From NCBI RefSeq assembly GCF_018343665.1, contig NZ_JAGYPM010000001.1:1232607-1296606 (forward strand): a stretch of 64,000 nt of DNA. Direction: 5' to 3'. This stretch comes from Cytobacillus citreus (GTDB lineage Bacteria; Bacillota; Bacilli; Bacillales; Cytobacillaceae). A program made the translations under genes and the position numbers. The notes beneath the pieces are model-generated. The model saw nothing but the letters and a program-made list of their open reading frames with translations, was not told the DNA's origin and did no database searches. Below, piece by piece: positions 43,907 through 53,820 of the stretch. How positions within the stretch are numbered: the stretch's first letter is position 1; each line of letters starts with the position of its first letter.

Positions 43907-45418
43907 TTATAAATCTATATCTTTTTTATTAAAGATATATAAAATAACTATAATTTCCACGATAATCCATATGGATAAAACAAGACTTATATAATAAGTT
44001 GAGTGGCCATTTAGTATATACCCCATACTGTTTAATCCATAAGGCATAATTAATTTCGCATTCAGACCTGGAAACATAAAAATTGAAAGTATACTTATAC
44101 CGACTAAACTATAAAATGTTTCTTTGCACAGCCAAGCAATGATAAATACAAATAACGTGTAGAATAGCAATTGTAGATAACCGTTAACAAAAAAGTGAAA
44201 CAACGTTTCATATATTGTAATAGTGTCCTTTATAGAAATATAGAAACTTAAAGAAGAACCTGTTAAGAAAGATAGAATTAATGAAAATAATGAAAGTGAT
44301 AATAAATAGAGCCCAATGTAGATAATTATTTTTTTATACCAGCTCCAGAACCACTTATTTACCGAATGATAGCGTAAAAGTTTATAGTATCCAATTTCTC
44401 TTAATTCTCTTTGTAAGTACAATTGAATTAAATATATAAATCCCACATAAATAATAAAATAGGAAAAAAAAGCTTTTAGATTAAAACCGTTTAATGAACC
44501 ACCTAAAAAAATTATAATAAATTTATCCCAAACATTCTTAGATGATGCCTCTTGAGTGCCTGACCATAAAACTATTAAGGTAATAACCAAAAATAGAATA
44601 TATATCCAGATTGGAGATTTTTTAAAAACATTTTGATTTAAATCAATTTTACCTAAAATCCAAATATGGATGAGTAGTATGCCCACTACAATAATTATAG
44701 GCCCCCATATATTTCCAAACCCTATTGCTCCCCAATGCAATAGTAAATAGTTAGACAAATCAAAGAAAAAAGCACTATCGGGCAAAATTCTGAATGATGC
44801 AACACCATATAACCATAATAGAATAGCTATAGATATTACAATCCCTTTTCTTTTTGACATAACATAAATTAGCGATAGGCTAAAGTGAATACAGATTAAA
44901 CTTAGTGTAAATAAAATAAATTGTAAGAATATCCCCAAAGAGGGCATACTTATAAACTTTTCTAGTATCTGTGATTCGCTTAATGATTCATTTAGTTCAC
45001 TAAACGGACTCCATCCGCTAAATGGAGGAGCACCAATCATTAAAATCACTATGACTGAGATCCAGACAACAACTAATACCGCAAAAGTTTTGAAAAACTT
45101 GTTTAAGGTTTGATAAACCCACTTTCGATAGGATCCTAATCTAATTAAAATAATATATTCAAAATCAGATATAATAATAGAGACTGATCGATATATTAAA
45201 ATTGGCAATATAACATATATAATTAGATAAATGTTACTTAGGAAATTAAAAACTAAATCCCACTTATTTATTAACAATTCAGTCTGAGTCGAAAAATAAA
45301 ATAATTGTTCTTTACTTCTCGAACCAAACACATATAAAGCCATCCCTAATATTATCCACCTAAACTTAAAAGCTTCATCTATAAAACTCTTAAAATTACT
45401 TCTTAATATACTACTCAT
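43907..45418 (-). CDS. Large ABC-type membrane protein, cluster 1
   Basis: 503 aa with about 12 predicted helices, among them LVVVWISVIVILMIGAP and FLVITLIVLWSG. No conserved EAA loop is visible. Family unknown to me; size and location fit the permease part of BcrB/SkfF-like exporters. The paralogue at 58902-60404 has the same length and shares ILEKH/ILEKF, GYLQLLFYTLFVF and GLNSMGYIL-type stretches. It overlaps the upstream permease gene by 8 bp. Confidence 0.75.
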   Translation of the reverse strand: MSSILRSNFKSFIDEAFKFRWIILGMALYVFGSRSKEQLFYFSTQTELLINKWDLVFNFLSNIYLIIYVILPILIYRSVSIIISDFEYIILIRLGSYRKWVYQTLNKFFKTFAVLVVVWISVIVILMIGAPPFSGWSPFSELNESLSESQILEKFISMPSLGIFLQFILFTLSLICIHFSLSLIYVMSKRKGIVISIAILLWLYGVASFRILPDSAFFFDLSNYLLLHWGAIGFGNIWGPIIIVVGILLIHIWILGKIDLNQNVFKKSPIWIYILFLVITLIVLWSGTQEASSKNVWDKFIIIFLGGSLNGFNLKAFFSYFIIYVGFIYLIQLYLQRELREIGYYKLLRYHSVNKWFWSWYKKIIIYIGLYLLSLSLFSLILSFLTGSSLSFYISIKDTITIYETLFHFFVNGYLQLLFYTLFVFIIAWLCKETFYSLVGISILSIFMFPGLNAKLIMPYGLNSMGYILNGHSTYYISLVLSIWIIVEIIVILYIFNKKDIDL

Positions 45419-46190
45419 AGCGTTTATTCATATTCTCCTTTAAATACAAACCTAATATGATAACGGCAATGCATAATATTGTAAACGGAACAAATACTGT
45501 CCATAAAGGTTGTTGCGATATACTAAATGGAAAAATTGTGTTGGATGGTGAAAATTTGTCAAAACCTAGCGCTTGTGTAATAAAATTAGCGAGTAAGTAA
45601 TACATAAAAGGAATTGAAAGTGCTATAAAAGATTTTTCTAATATCATAAGAGCCAATAAAGCAATCGTCGCATACATCATTCCGTTAAGTCCCACCCAAA
45701 GCGAATAAATTATTCCGTATGGTAAAGTTCCAAGAAAGAGGAGCTGCTCAAATGTTGTATATGGAATAGGATTGCCTTCTGTAGGATACAACTTTACTAT
45801 ACCAAGATATGGTTCGATATACATAGAAAAGACAAAAGGAATGAATGTAATTAAAAATGCTATAGAAAAAGATAGAACAGCATTAGTTAATAACTTACTA
45901 AATAAGTAAGTAGATAAAGGAATACGAATACGAGTGTATTGAATAAAATAGTTTTTTTGTTCTCCAACAAAATGAATTGTATTTACAAGGACCATTATTA
46001 TAGGGAAAAGCAATGGAATAAAATTAGAATTTAACCGCAGGAAAAGGTCCAAATGTCTATAAAATACGTAATTGTCTTTAATTAATAAAAATTGAATAGT
46101 TGGTATTACCAATATTAATAACATCCAAATAGTAAACTGCCGCCAGGTTGCTACCCTTTTAAATTCAGCTTTAAGTTGATGTCCTAACAT
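45411..46190 (-). CDS. ABC-2-like membrane protein, cluster 1
   Basis: 259 aa with about six helices; starts MLGHQLKAEFKRVATWRQFT, typical for ABC-2 permeases. The central RIRIPLSTYLFSKLLTNAVL and YGIIYSLWVGLNGMMYATIA segments recur in the paralogue at 60397-61176. First of three overlapping transporter genes. A strong terminator at 46238-46271 separates it from the secreted small-protein gene upstream, so it is likely read by partial readthrough or its own promoter. Confidence 0.78.
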   Translation of the reverse strand: MLGHQLKAEFKRVATWRQFTIWMLLILVIPTIQFLLIKDNYVFYRHLDLFLRLNSNFIPLLFPIIMVLVNTIHFVGEQKNYFIQYTRIRIPLSTYLFSKLLTNAVLSFSIAFLITFIPFVFSMYIEPYLGIVKLYPTEGNPIPYTTFEQLLFLGTLPYGIIYSLWVGLNGMMYATIALLALMILEKSFIALSIPFMYYLLANFITQALGFDKFSPSNTIFPFSISQQPLWTVFVPFTILCIAVIILGLYLKENMNKRYE

Positions 46191-46237
46191 TTTAAAATCT
46201 CCTGTCTTATTAACAATATTTCCATTTTGACTTTAAA

Positions 46238-46271
46238 CAAGAATCAGTCAAATAAATTTGACTGATTCTTG
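46238..46271. terminator. 34-bp perfect palindrome between peptide gene and ABC operon
   Basis: Arms CAAGAATCAGTCAAAT and ATTTGACTGATTCTTG around AA. It follows the secreted-protein stop by 14 bp and precedes the ABC operon by 48 bp. This layout lowers expression of downstream genes relative to the first, as often seen in bacteriocin operons. Confidence 0.8.
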
Positions 46272-46284
46272 TTATCAGAAAAAA

Positions 46285-46662
46285 TTAATTACTTCTCCAC
46301 TCTCCCTTTACCCTCGCATCAACTGTTTGATTCCAATCGGAGTCGAATTCTACTCTAGTTGGATTACCTGATTTGATGGTATTAGGTAATTTGAAAGGAC
46401 CGCCAACAGTTGAAAGACGTACCCAAGCTCCGGTTCCTCCACTGTGTGAATGTGCCCTAGCATCCATTGGTTTACCAAGTATACTGACTTTTAGATCAGC
46501 AGATGCATTACTTGTAGATTTTGTTTGCTGAGGAGAAAATCCACTGCTATTAAACCCAGGCACGATTACATCATATCCTGAATACGTTGTTCCAGCCTGA
46601 GCCATACTTCCTGTAGTCACAAGCCCTGCTGCTAATGCCATTACTGCAAGTTTCTTTTTCAT
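46285..46662 (-). CDS. Secreted small protein, DUF2712-like
   Basis: 125 aa with a clear signal peptide (MKKKLAVMALAAGLVTTGSM, predicted cleavage after AQA near residue 23). The mature 102 residues are rich in Ser, Thr and Gly with no Cys: TSNASADLKV, AHSHSGGTGAWVRLS and a C-terminal VKGEWRSN. The pattern resembles DUF2712 proteins, which often lie next to ABC transporters; the match is from memory of the family. GGAGATG precedes the ATG. It could be a secreted peptide substrate of the downstream ABC system. No antimicrobial function is proven. Confidence 0.7.
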   Translation of the reverse strand: MKKKLAVMALAAGLVTTGSMAQAGTTYSGYDVIVPGFNSSGFSPQQTKSTSNASADLKVSILGKPMDARAHSHSGGTGAWVRLSTVGGPFKLPNTIKSGNPTRVEFDSDWNQTVDARVKGEWRSN

Positions 46663-46692
46663 TTACAACATCTCCTTGTAATTTGTTTGGTA

Positions 46693-46707
46693 GATACTGT
46701 AAGTATC
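46693..46707. promoter_or_regulatory. 15-bp palindrome upstream of the secreted-protein gene
   Basis: GATACTGTAAGTATC has perfect 6-bp arms, 30 bp upstream of the start codon. Candidate operator overlapping the leader of the peptide gene. No known regulator is recognised. Confidence 0.45.
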
Positions 46708-46946
46708 TCACACTATTATTCTCACATAAATTCTATTAAACTTCACCGTAAATAAAATTGCGGTTTACCGAAGCCCTATTAGTGGTAATAGGTAAATATT
46801 TACGAGATACTACGTATCCGCGCAGACTACTATACAAACAACTCTAAGGTAAGCCCGAATTATAAAAAATAAGCGCACCTTACCGGTACGCAACACAAAT
46901 AGCCGTTTATCCCGATTTTTTCAATCGAATATACGGCTTATTTAAT

Positions 46947-47165
46947 TTATTTGCTACATTCAGCCTGGATCATTTTTGACCAGGGCATGTATTGATCTAA
47001 AATTTCAGGGTTTTGATGGATCCCGAGATTCGGAAGATCCTTTAAAAGTTTCTTTATGTATTCGTAGAAATCAATCCCGTTACTTTTGGCTGTTTCTGCG
47101 ATACTCAAACAAATGGCATTTGCTTTTGCGCCGGCTTCGCTGACCGAAAAAAGCCAGTTTTTTCT
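46947..47165 (-). pseudogene. IS66 transposase, C-terminal remnant
   Basis: About 72 codons open at the 5' end encode NWLFSVSEAGAKANAICLSI, FYEYIKKLLKDLPN and MPWSKMIQ, which match the C-terminus of IS66-type transposases (the GA.A.A...S..ETAK and LPWS signatures). The catalytic domain and accessory tnpA/tnpB genes are missing. The space 46710-46940 may include the matching IS66 end, with GGTAAG/CTTACC arms near 46850-46890. Confidence 0.7.
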
Positions 47166-47287
47166 TTTATGTTCTTGAAAACATAAAAGAATTTATGTTC
47201 AGTCGATTATAAAAATATAAGTAGCATAAGCATTGCTTACGCTACTTTAGAAATAATCAAGCAGGATAAAATATTACATAATTTAGA

Positions 47288-48289
47288 TTATAAACTATCA
47301 AGAAAATTAAGGATATCTTCAGAAGGCCTGTATCTGAATTCTGAAACAATAGGCTCATTAACCTTTGCCAATGCTTTTTCTTTTAACCGAATATCAGCAA
47401 CCATGTATTTATGGGTGGTTTCAATACTTTCATGACCCAGCCAGATAGCTATTGTCGAAATATCAACTCCTGCTTCTAATAAATGCATCGCTGTTGTATG
47501 ACGAAAAACATGCGGAGTCACTCGTTTTTTAAGTAAAGAATGGCAATGAAGAGCTGCTTTTTTCACCAGACAATCTAAGCGATATGCCACCCCGGAACGT
47601 GTGAGATTTTCACCCTGATTATTTTTGAACAAGTAATCTTCATCTGAACACCTCATTTCTGCCATATAGTCTACTAAATAAGCTTGTGTTGATTTCCATA
47701 AAGGAATGGTTCTTTCTTTTCGTCCTTTGCCTATTACATGGATTAATCCTGTTCCATTTTTATTTATGGTAATGTCCTTTATTTTAATTGAAACTAATTC
47801 CGAAACCCTTACCCCAGTATTATAAAGAATTGAAATCATTAAGCGGTCACGTCTACCTAACCAGCAGTTCAGGTTACATGCCCCCAGGGTTGAATCGACC
47901 TCTTCCTTAATTAGGTAATCAATAATTCTTGTTTCTGTTTTCTTAAAAGGAACTGTCATAACCCTTTGAACAATGCCTAAATACTCAGGAGCCTGAAATG
48001 AAACATACTCCATAAACGAATGTATAGCTGCTAATCGGTTATTTCTGGTATTAACGGAATTATTTCTTATAAACTCAATGTAGTTTAAAAAGTCAATTAC
48101 GTTTTCTGCATTTACCATTTCGATTGTTACTTTGGAAGGGGCACATTGTTTTTTCTCTTTCATGAATTTAAGAAAAATCCTAAAAGTATCCCGATACGAA
48201 CTTACAGTAAATGAAGATGCATTTTTTTGTTTTATTAGCCGGTCCAAAAAGAAGCATTGTAATAATGATTGAAAAATATAATTTTTCAT
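47288..48289 (-). CDS. Tyrosine recombinase/integrase
   Basis: About 333 aa. A SAM-like N-terminal domain is followed by the catalytic domain with Arg in GVRVSELVSI, Lys in GKGRKER, HxxR in THVFRHTTAMHLLE-type context (PHVFRHTTA), LGHES and nucleophile Tyr in TTHKYMVAD. All catalytic residues are present. Start assigned at the internal ATG at 48289 (KNYIFQSLLQ). It overlaps the preceding recombinase frame, like the multi-recombinase RIT or Tn554-type arrangements. Probably serves site-specific integration of part of this island. Confidence 0.78.
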   Translation of the reverse strand: MKNYIFQSLLQCFFLDRLIKQKNASSFTVSSYRDTFRIFLKFMKEKKQCAPSKVTIEMVNAENVIDFLNYIEFIRNNSVNTRNNRLAAIHSFMEYVSFQAPEYLGIVQRVMTVPFKKTETRIIDYLIKEEVDSTLGACNLNCWLGRRDRLMISILYNTGVRVSELVSIKIKDITINKNGTGLIHVIGKGRKERTIPLWKSTQAYLVDYMAEMRCSDEDYLFKNNQGENLTRSGVAYRLDCLVKKAALHCHSLLKKRVTPHVFRHTTAMHLLEAGVDISTIAIWLGHESIETTHKYMVADIRLKEKALAKVNEPIVSEFRYRPSEDILNFLDSL

Positions 48290-49061
48290 AGCTTTCCTCC
48301 ATTCCGAACCCACGGGAAAAGTTCTCAAACTGTTCAGTAGTAATAGCTAGAAGTTGAGGAGTTCCCGTCAAATACCAATAAGTATCGCTTGGCTTGACGT
48401 GCCCAAGGTACGTTGAAAGTAGCAATAGATTATGATTAACATCAGCTCCTTCTTTATACCAACGAATTATAGTATTACAAGCAAAGGTGTGTCTTAGGTC
48501 GTATAGCCTTGGCGGACGTCTATCCCAACAGTTTTTCCCATTTGGCAATAGATATTGACGAACCTTTGCAAAATTATATTCAAGATGTCTTTTTGTAAGT
48601 ACTTGTCCACCCGTTGTAAGAAAAAAGTGGGCACTATCACTGTTTGGATATAAACTATCCCGAAATTTTGCATACCTCTGTAATGCTTCAATAACTGTTT
48701 TATGAATAGGGATATACCGTTCTTTATGAAATTTCGTATCTCTAATATGGATTTCCATTTTATCGAAATCAATATCATTTTGCAGTAATCGGTATAATTC
48801 GCATACCCGCATTCCAGTTGCCCACAATAATCCAATAGCTGTAATGATAGCACTTGCCCTTAAGTTGTCTGGAGAAATTAGTTTTTTTGCATGATCCATA
48901 AGTATAATGACTTCGTCATTAGAGTAGATGTAGGGAGCAACGCGACCATGGCATTTACCAAAGATTCCTGTTGGGGGTATTTGTGTATTTTTATCAATGG
49001 AAAAAGCATATTTTGCGAAAACATGAACAGTTTCTAATCTCCGTGCTCTATACCAACGTGT
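48180..49061 (-). pseudogene. Second tyrosine recombinase, 5' end cut by a Tn3 end
   Basis: The catalytic part is preserved: Arg in GMRVCELYRL, RLYDLRHTFACN, and LLLSTYLGHVKPSDTYWYL with the Tyr. Upstream of the first ATG (48899) the frame stays open to 49061, coding RRLETVHVFAKYAF and PPTGIFGKCHGRV, which belongs to the N-terminal domain. The sequence stops being gene-like where the Tn3-type repeat begins at 49064. So the gene was truncated by that insertion or by a later deletion. Its C-terminus overlaps the next recombinase by about 110 bp. Confidence 0.7.
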
Positions 49062-49063
49062 AT

Positions 49064-49101
49064 GGGGTCACCGTATCAAAACGGGAAAAATACACGCTAA
49101 G
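49064..49101 (+). repeat. Tn3-type 38-bp terminal repeat, left orientation
   Basis: GGGGTCACCGTATC ... GGGAAAAATACACGCTAAG, 38 bases. The following 60 bp (CAAATTTTGACATAAG, AAAGCCGATTTTTCCTATG) closely match the subterminal sequence at 50005 and 62800, so this is a third end of the same transposon lineage. Confidence 0.8.
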
Positions 49102-49118
49102 CAAATTTTGACATAAGA

Positions 49119-49156
49119 AAAGCCGATTTTTCCTATGCTAAGGAATCCTCGGCTTT
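49119..49156. terminator. Terminator just inside the Tn3 end
   Basis: AAAGCCGA and TCGGCTTT arms with an inner TCC/GGA pair and a T-rich tail. It would stop readthrough between transposon and host. The remaining bases up to 49315 hold no gene. Confidence 0.65.
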
Positions 49157-49315
49157 ATTTTGGTGGTATTATATAAGAACATTTAAATGTAAAAAACTAT
49201 CTTATTTTTTCGAATTATCTCTTACCGTTTTTGCCATAGCTAAAAAAACAATGATAATAAAATCGAAAACGTAATTATAGTAAACAAGTTATAATGCTCC
49301 TTCCTGGATTATTTT

Positions 49316-49792
49316 TTAGTCTTTATTTTGAATGACAATTCGGAAAGAACCAAAAGCTTGTTGACTGATATAATTTTCATTACTGACCTCATATGGAAAA
49401 GGTAGAGCTAATAATTGAAAATTAGTTTCGTTATCCACATTAGGTAAGTTAAAATCAAAAATTTGCCTTACTCCCGAAGGAACAGTAGTATAAATAACAT
49501 CTTGATTATTTATGATTTTATTTTGTTCCCAATCTTTAAAAGCTACTATTGCATATCTCATTGCTTTTTCTGTATCATTTCCAACAGACAATGTAAGTTC
49601 TTTCCCTTCTATTTCAACAAAAACAGACTGTAACTTTTCTTTATTTTTGGTAACAAACAAATTTTCATTTAAACCATCTTTTATAATAGAATCAGGTTCC
49701 GTTTCTTTAATATTGTCAGTATTTTTATTCTGATTAATTGAGTAACGCATACTTAAAACTTCCTCTAATATTGCTGCTCTATTAAAATCCAT
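49316..49792 (-). pseudogene. Unknown gene truncated by a Tn3 end
   Basis: About 159 codons if started at ATG 49792 (MDFNRAAILEEVLSMRYS), but no proper ribosome site is present and the frame runs upstream into the Tn3 repeat and MITE. The product is hydrophilic with QSVFVEIEGKELTLSVGND, VIYTTVPSGVRQIFDFNLPN and FRIVIQNKD. The original N-terminus, perhaps a signal sequence, seems lost. I do not recognise the family. Confidence 0.45.
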
Positions 49793-49809
49793 TTCCTTTA
49801 GTTTATAAT

Positions 49810-50004
49810 GGGGTCCCACCAACAAAATGCATTTATCTTGACTCGTAAATAGAAAACCTTTGCCTATCAATGGTTTATTCATTGTTTACAGAGTTAAGAT
49901 ATCATGTCTACAGTGTAACAATTAGGACGGTTTTCTTTACTTTGTATACTATGAATAGTGCGTTTTTAGCTAGTTTAAGATAAACGCGGAAAACATACGC
50001 TAAG
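49810..50004 (+). repeat. Left end of the 13-kb Tn3-family transposon, split by a MITE
   Basis: Outer part GGGGTCCCACCAACAAAATGC at 49810-49830 and inner part GCGGAAAACATACGCTAAG at 49986-50004 reconstitute a 38-bp Tn3-type end with a GC duplication at the break. The subterminal hairpin (50022-50057, CCGATT/AATCGG) matches the right end near 62790. The body to the right begins with tnpA. Confidence 0.85.
49831..49985 (+). mobile_element. MITE, short copy (155 bp)
   Basis: ATTTATCTTGACTCG at the left and AGTTTAAGATAAAC at the right form short inverted ends. The sequence between (CTTTGCCTATCAATGGTTTA, TTTGTATACTATGAATAGTG) matches the long copy at 5147-5419. It sits in the same base position of the Tn3 repeat but in opposite orientation relative to it. 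Confidence 0.7.
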
Positions 50005-50235
50005 CAAATTTCGACATAAAAAAAGCCGATTTTTCCTACGCTAAGGAATCGGTTTTTTCTACTTGATGTTGATTTAGAATGAATTTTCTATTATACAATA
50101 TCCATTTTCCTTTCTTGTTTCCATAGAAAGAATATGAAAAGTACACTCAAGTAAATGATACACAATAGCTTGCTGAAATTAACCATTTTGATATAAAGAA
50201 ACAAAAGAAGAGCAGATCAATTGTATCTACTCCTC

Positions 50236-50278
50236 TTCTAGGCTTAGTGACAGGGTAGCTGCTCTAGACCGCAAAGTA
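50236..50278 (+). repeat. About 40-bp repeat upstream of tnpA
   Basis: TAGTGACAGGGT and TAGACCGCAAAGTA, separated by 8-9 bases, recur inverted at 56690-56726 after the resolvase gene. One copy precedes tnpA by about 70 bp. Possibly part of a resolution site or a shared transposon regulatory segment. Confidence 0.5.
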
Positions 50279-50348
50279 TTGTTTTCATCCTCTAATCAAT
50301 AGATTACACTCAAATTAGTAATTACTTTAGATTAGGGGAAGAGGCTTT

Positions 50349-53346
50349 ATGAAACGAAATTGGAATGAAGATGAGTTACTCGAGCACTTTGGAGTATTAC
50401 CAATTGAGAAAAAATTAATTGGTAATAAAACAGGGGCAAGTCGTTTAGGATTTGCAGTATTATTAAAGTATTTTCAACAAGAGGCTAGATTTCCGTCCAA
50501 GAAACAAGATATTCCCAAGGTCATAGTTGAATACATAGCGAATCAATTGGAAATATCTGCAGATCTTTTTGAGGACTATCGTTGGGGGGCAGAGGAAAGA
50601 AATTTTACTTACCATCGAAAGCAAATTAGGGAATTTTTCGGCTTTAGAGAACTTACGGCAAAGGACAATGTTTTTTTGACAGATTGGTTAAACGAACAAG
50701 TTCACTTTACGCACGATACCGACTATCTAAAAGTTCAGGCATACAGTCTGTTTCGTAAGTGGAAAGTCGAGCCTCCTTCAAATGGAAGTTTAAAGCGTAT
50801 GATCGATTCAGCCATTGATACTTTTGAAAAGAATTTGTATCAAACAATCTATCAACAGCTGTCTTCTAAGACTTGTTCACGATTAGATGCGCTTCTGGAA
50901 TCTCATGATGATGAGGTATCACCAGAAGGTTTTGAAGAAGAGTTTCATAAGGAAAAGGAATCAGATATTTTAACTTTTCGACGACTTTTATCTTCTCCTA
51001 GCAAACCAAGTGTAAATACCATGGAAATGGAAATCAAAAAATTATTAGCCATTCGCCATCTTCAAATTCCAGATGATTTATGTAAGCAGATGTCTCCTAA
51101 GCTAGTAAAAAAATATCGAGTTCGTGCAGCTACAGAAACCGTAACGGAATTGCGCGCACACCCTGCATCCATTCGCTATACTCTTCTTGCCATTTTATTT
51201 TCGCATCGTCATGAGGAAGTCATTGATTATTTAGCTGATTTATTGGATGAAATTACGCTTAAATTCGGAAATAAAGCCAAGAACACAACCAGAAAAGAAG
51301 CAGTAGAAGAATTAGAAAAAGTCCAAGGAAAAAATAAACATATTGTCAATTTATTAAAAGCAACCGTAGGTCACCCAGAAGGGGTCATTCAAGATACTTT
51401 ATTCCCTATTGTTAGCTCTGAAATGATTCGGGATATTATTAAGGACATGACAAAAAATAACCGGGAGTACAAAGAAAAAATCTATACAAAAATGCATTCT
51501 TCTTACCAAGGACATTATCGGAAGTCTCTTTTCAAAATTTTAAACAACCTTACTTTTCGCTCAAATAATCAATTTCATCAGCCAATTATTGAGGCTATCC
51601 AACTCATACGAGAATATGGAGAAAGTGGGCAACGTTATTTTGCTACTGGAGATGAAGTTCCCATTGAAGGCGTAATTCAGCCAAAATGGAAAGACGTTAT
51701 TGTCGAGACCGACAGCAAAGGGATTGAAAGAGTAAATCGAATCAATTATGAAATTGCTGTGATACAATCGCTTCGCACTAGACTTCGTTGTAAAGAAATT
51801 TGGATTGAGGGCGCTGATCGATATCGAAACCCAGATGAAGATCTCCCACAAGATTTTGATGAACACAAGGAAGAATATTTTCAAGCACTGAAAGCCCCTC
51901 TTGATGTAGAGCCTTTTATCAATGATATTATACAGTTGATGAAAGATAAACTCCATTTATTGAATCAAGGGCTAGGCGATCAAAGTAATGAAAAAGTAGC
52001 GATTACTACCAAAAATAATAAAGGATGGATTAAAGTTTCTCCACTTGAAAAGCAACCAGAACCTCCACACATGACGATGCTTAAACAGGAGGTTAAGAAC
52101 CGTTGGTCTGACATTAACCTATTGGATTTACTAAAAGAAACAGATTTTCATACGGGGTTTACGAAACATTTTAAAACCACAGCCAATCGAGAGATTTTAG
52201 AACGAGAAACCGTCCAACGACGGCTTCTTCTAAGTTTATTTGGATTGGGAACAAATACAGGATTAAAAACTGTTTCTGCTGGAAACCACCTAGATAGTTA
52301 TCGGGAACTTCGGTATATACGTCAAAAGTTTATTCATAAGGATCATTTGCGAAAAGCCAACCCAGAGGTTACCAACCATATCATCTACAATCGAATGAAA
52401 GAGGTATGGGGAGAAGCTACCACTGCATGTGCTTCCGATTCAAAACATTTTGGCTCTTGGGATCAGAACCTGCTTTCTGAATGGCATCCACGTTACAAGA
52501 AACAAGGAGTCATGATCTATTGGCATACAGATCGTAAGTCAGCTTGTATTTATTCTCAGCTTAAGTCATGCCTTTCTTCTGAGGTGGCAGCAATGATGGA
52601 AGGGGTTCTTCGTCACTGTACGGATATGGAAGTTGACAGAAATTATGTCGATACACACGGACAAAGTGTCGTTGCTTTTGCTTTTTGTCATTTACTTGGT
52701 TTTAAACTGATGCCACGCTTTAAAAATATCGGGTCTCAAAAGTTATATCGTCCAGAAGCCGGCATGAATGAGGAATATCCTCACCTACAACAGGTTTTAA
52801 GTAGACCGATTAACTGGGATCTTATTCGGCAACAGTATGAACAAATCATTAAGTTTGCAACTGCTCTACGATTGGGTACTGCTTCTGCCGAATCCATATT
52901 AAAGCGATTTACAAGGGATACGAAACATCCTACCTACCAGGCTTTATGTGAATTAGGAAAAGCGATCAAAACAATCTTTTTATGTAATTACTTACACGTA
53001 TGAAGAGATTCGAAGAGAGATCCATGAAGGATTAAACACAGTGGAACAATGGAATTCGGTGAATACTTATATTTTCTACGGAAAAAACAGTGAGATTCGT
53101 TCCAATTCGATAGAAGATCAAGAGGTGTCTGCCTTATCACTTCAATTACTGCAAAATTGCTTAGTTTATATGAATACCTTAATGGTACAAGAAGTACTAT
53201 ATGACAACAATCAATATTGGTTGAAGAAAATGACATTGGAAGATTTTAGAGGATTAACACCTTTATTTTACCATCACGTTAATCCATATGGAACATTTGA
53301 ACTCGATATGGATCAACGAATACATATTAAGTTGAAATTATCATAA
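50349..53346 (+). pseudogene. tnpA: Tn3-family transposase TnpA with one frameshift
   Basis: About 999 codons in two frames. The first 884 start MKRNWNEDELLEHFGVLPIE (DUF4158 N-terminal domain, LGFAVLLKYFQQEARFP) and contain the Tn3 catalytic core with CASDSKHFGSWDQNL and MMEGVLRHCTDMEVDRNYVDTHGQ-like segments. Near 52997 a one-base change shifts to the frame that encodes [20 protein letters not shown] and ends at 53346 after [13 protein letters not shown]. Together they have normal Tn3 transposase length. Either a recent inactivating mutation or a sequence error. GGGGAAGAGG precedes the ATG. Confidence 0.85.
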
Positions 53347-53362
53347 TTCTCATCATTTTGCG

Positions 53363-53400
53363 AAAAAATCGGATACAGACTAAACTGTACCCGATTTTTT
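53363..53400. terminator. Terminator between tnpA and the DUF3888 gene
   Basis: AAAAAATCGG-TACAG and CTGTA-CCGATTTTTT arms, T tracts on both strands; serves the convergent genes on either side. Confidence 0.75.
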
Positions 53401-53427
53401 ATTTGCTTCGTAATAAAATACCCTATT

Positions 53428-53820
53428 TCAATGGCATTTAGTTATTTCTTTTGGTTTTAACGTTCTGCTTTTGACATCAATAGCCCGCCACTCCATACTA
53501 TTTTTATTACTAAAAGTGATAGTAACTAAATCATATGGGAAATCGTGAGCACCTTCAAATGTTGTTACTTGCAAGGTGACATTAAAGTAGCTGTAGGTTT
53601 TGTTTTCTACCATCTTATTGATTTGGTGAATCTGTTCGCAATAATACTGCTTCGGTTTGCCGAAATGTTTTTCGAGTGCTTTGTCGATGGATGGAAAAAG
53701 CAAATCGAGGATCACATCATCGCGCAACTGTACATCATTTTTAGTTACGGTTTCAGCTTGAACGTGAGAATAAGAGAAAAGAGTCAAGAAGGTAACTAAT
53801 ATTAAAAGGCTTTTCTTCAT
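53428..53820 (-). CDS. Secreted DUF3888 protein
   Basis: 130 aa with a signal peptide (KKSLLILVTFLTLFSYSHVQA) and the DUF3888 pattern LRDDVILDLLFPSIDKALEK, YYCEQIHQINK and FPYDLVTITF. Members are short extracytoplasmic proteins of unknown role in Bacillus. A Cys pair (one in YYCEQ, one near the C-terminus in TKCH) could form a disulfide. It is the first passenger gene after tnpA. Confidence 0.75.
   Translation of the reverse strand: MKKSLLILVTFLTLFSYSHVQAETVTKNDVQLRDDVILDLLFPSIDKALEKHFGKPKQYYCEQIHQINKMVENKTYSYFNVTLQVTTFEGAHDFPYDLVTITFSNKNSMEWRAIDVKSRTLKPKEITKCH

Noticed and set aside
46285..46662. Lactococcin 972-type bacteriocin
   Set aside because: The small secreted protein lacks the Trp/Tyr-rich repeats of that family, and the membrane partner is about 500 aa rather than the larger immunity protein.
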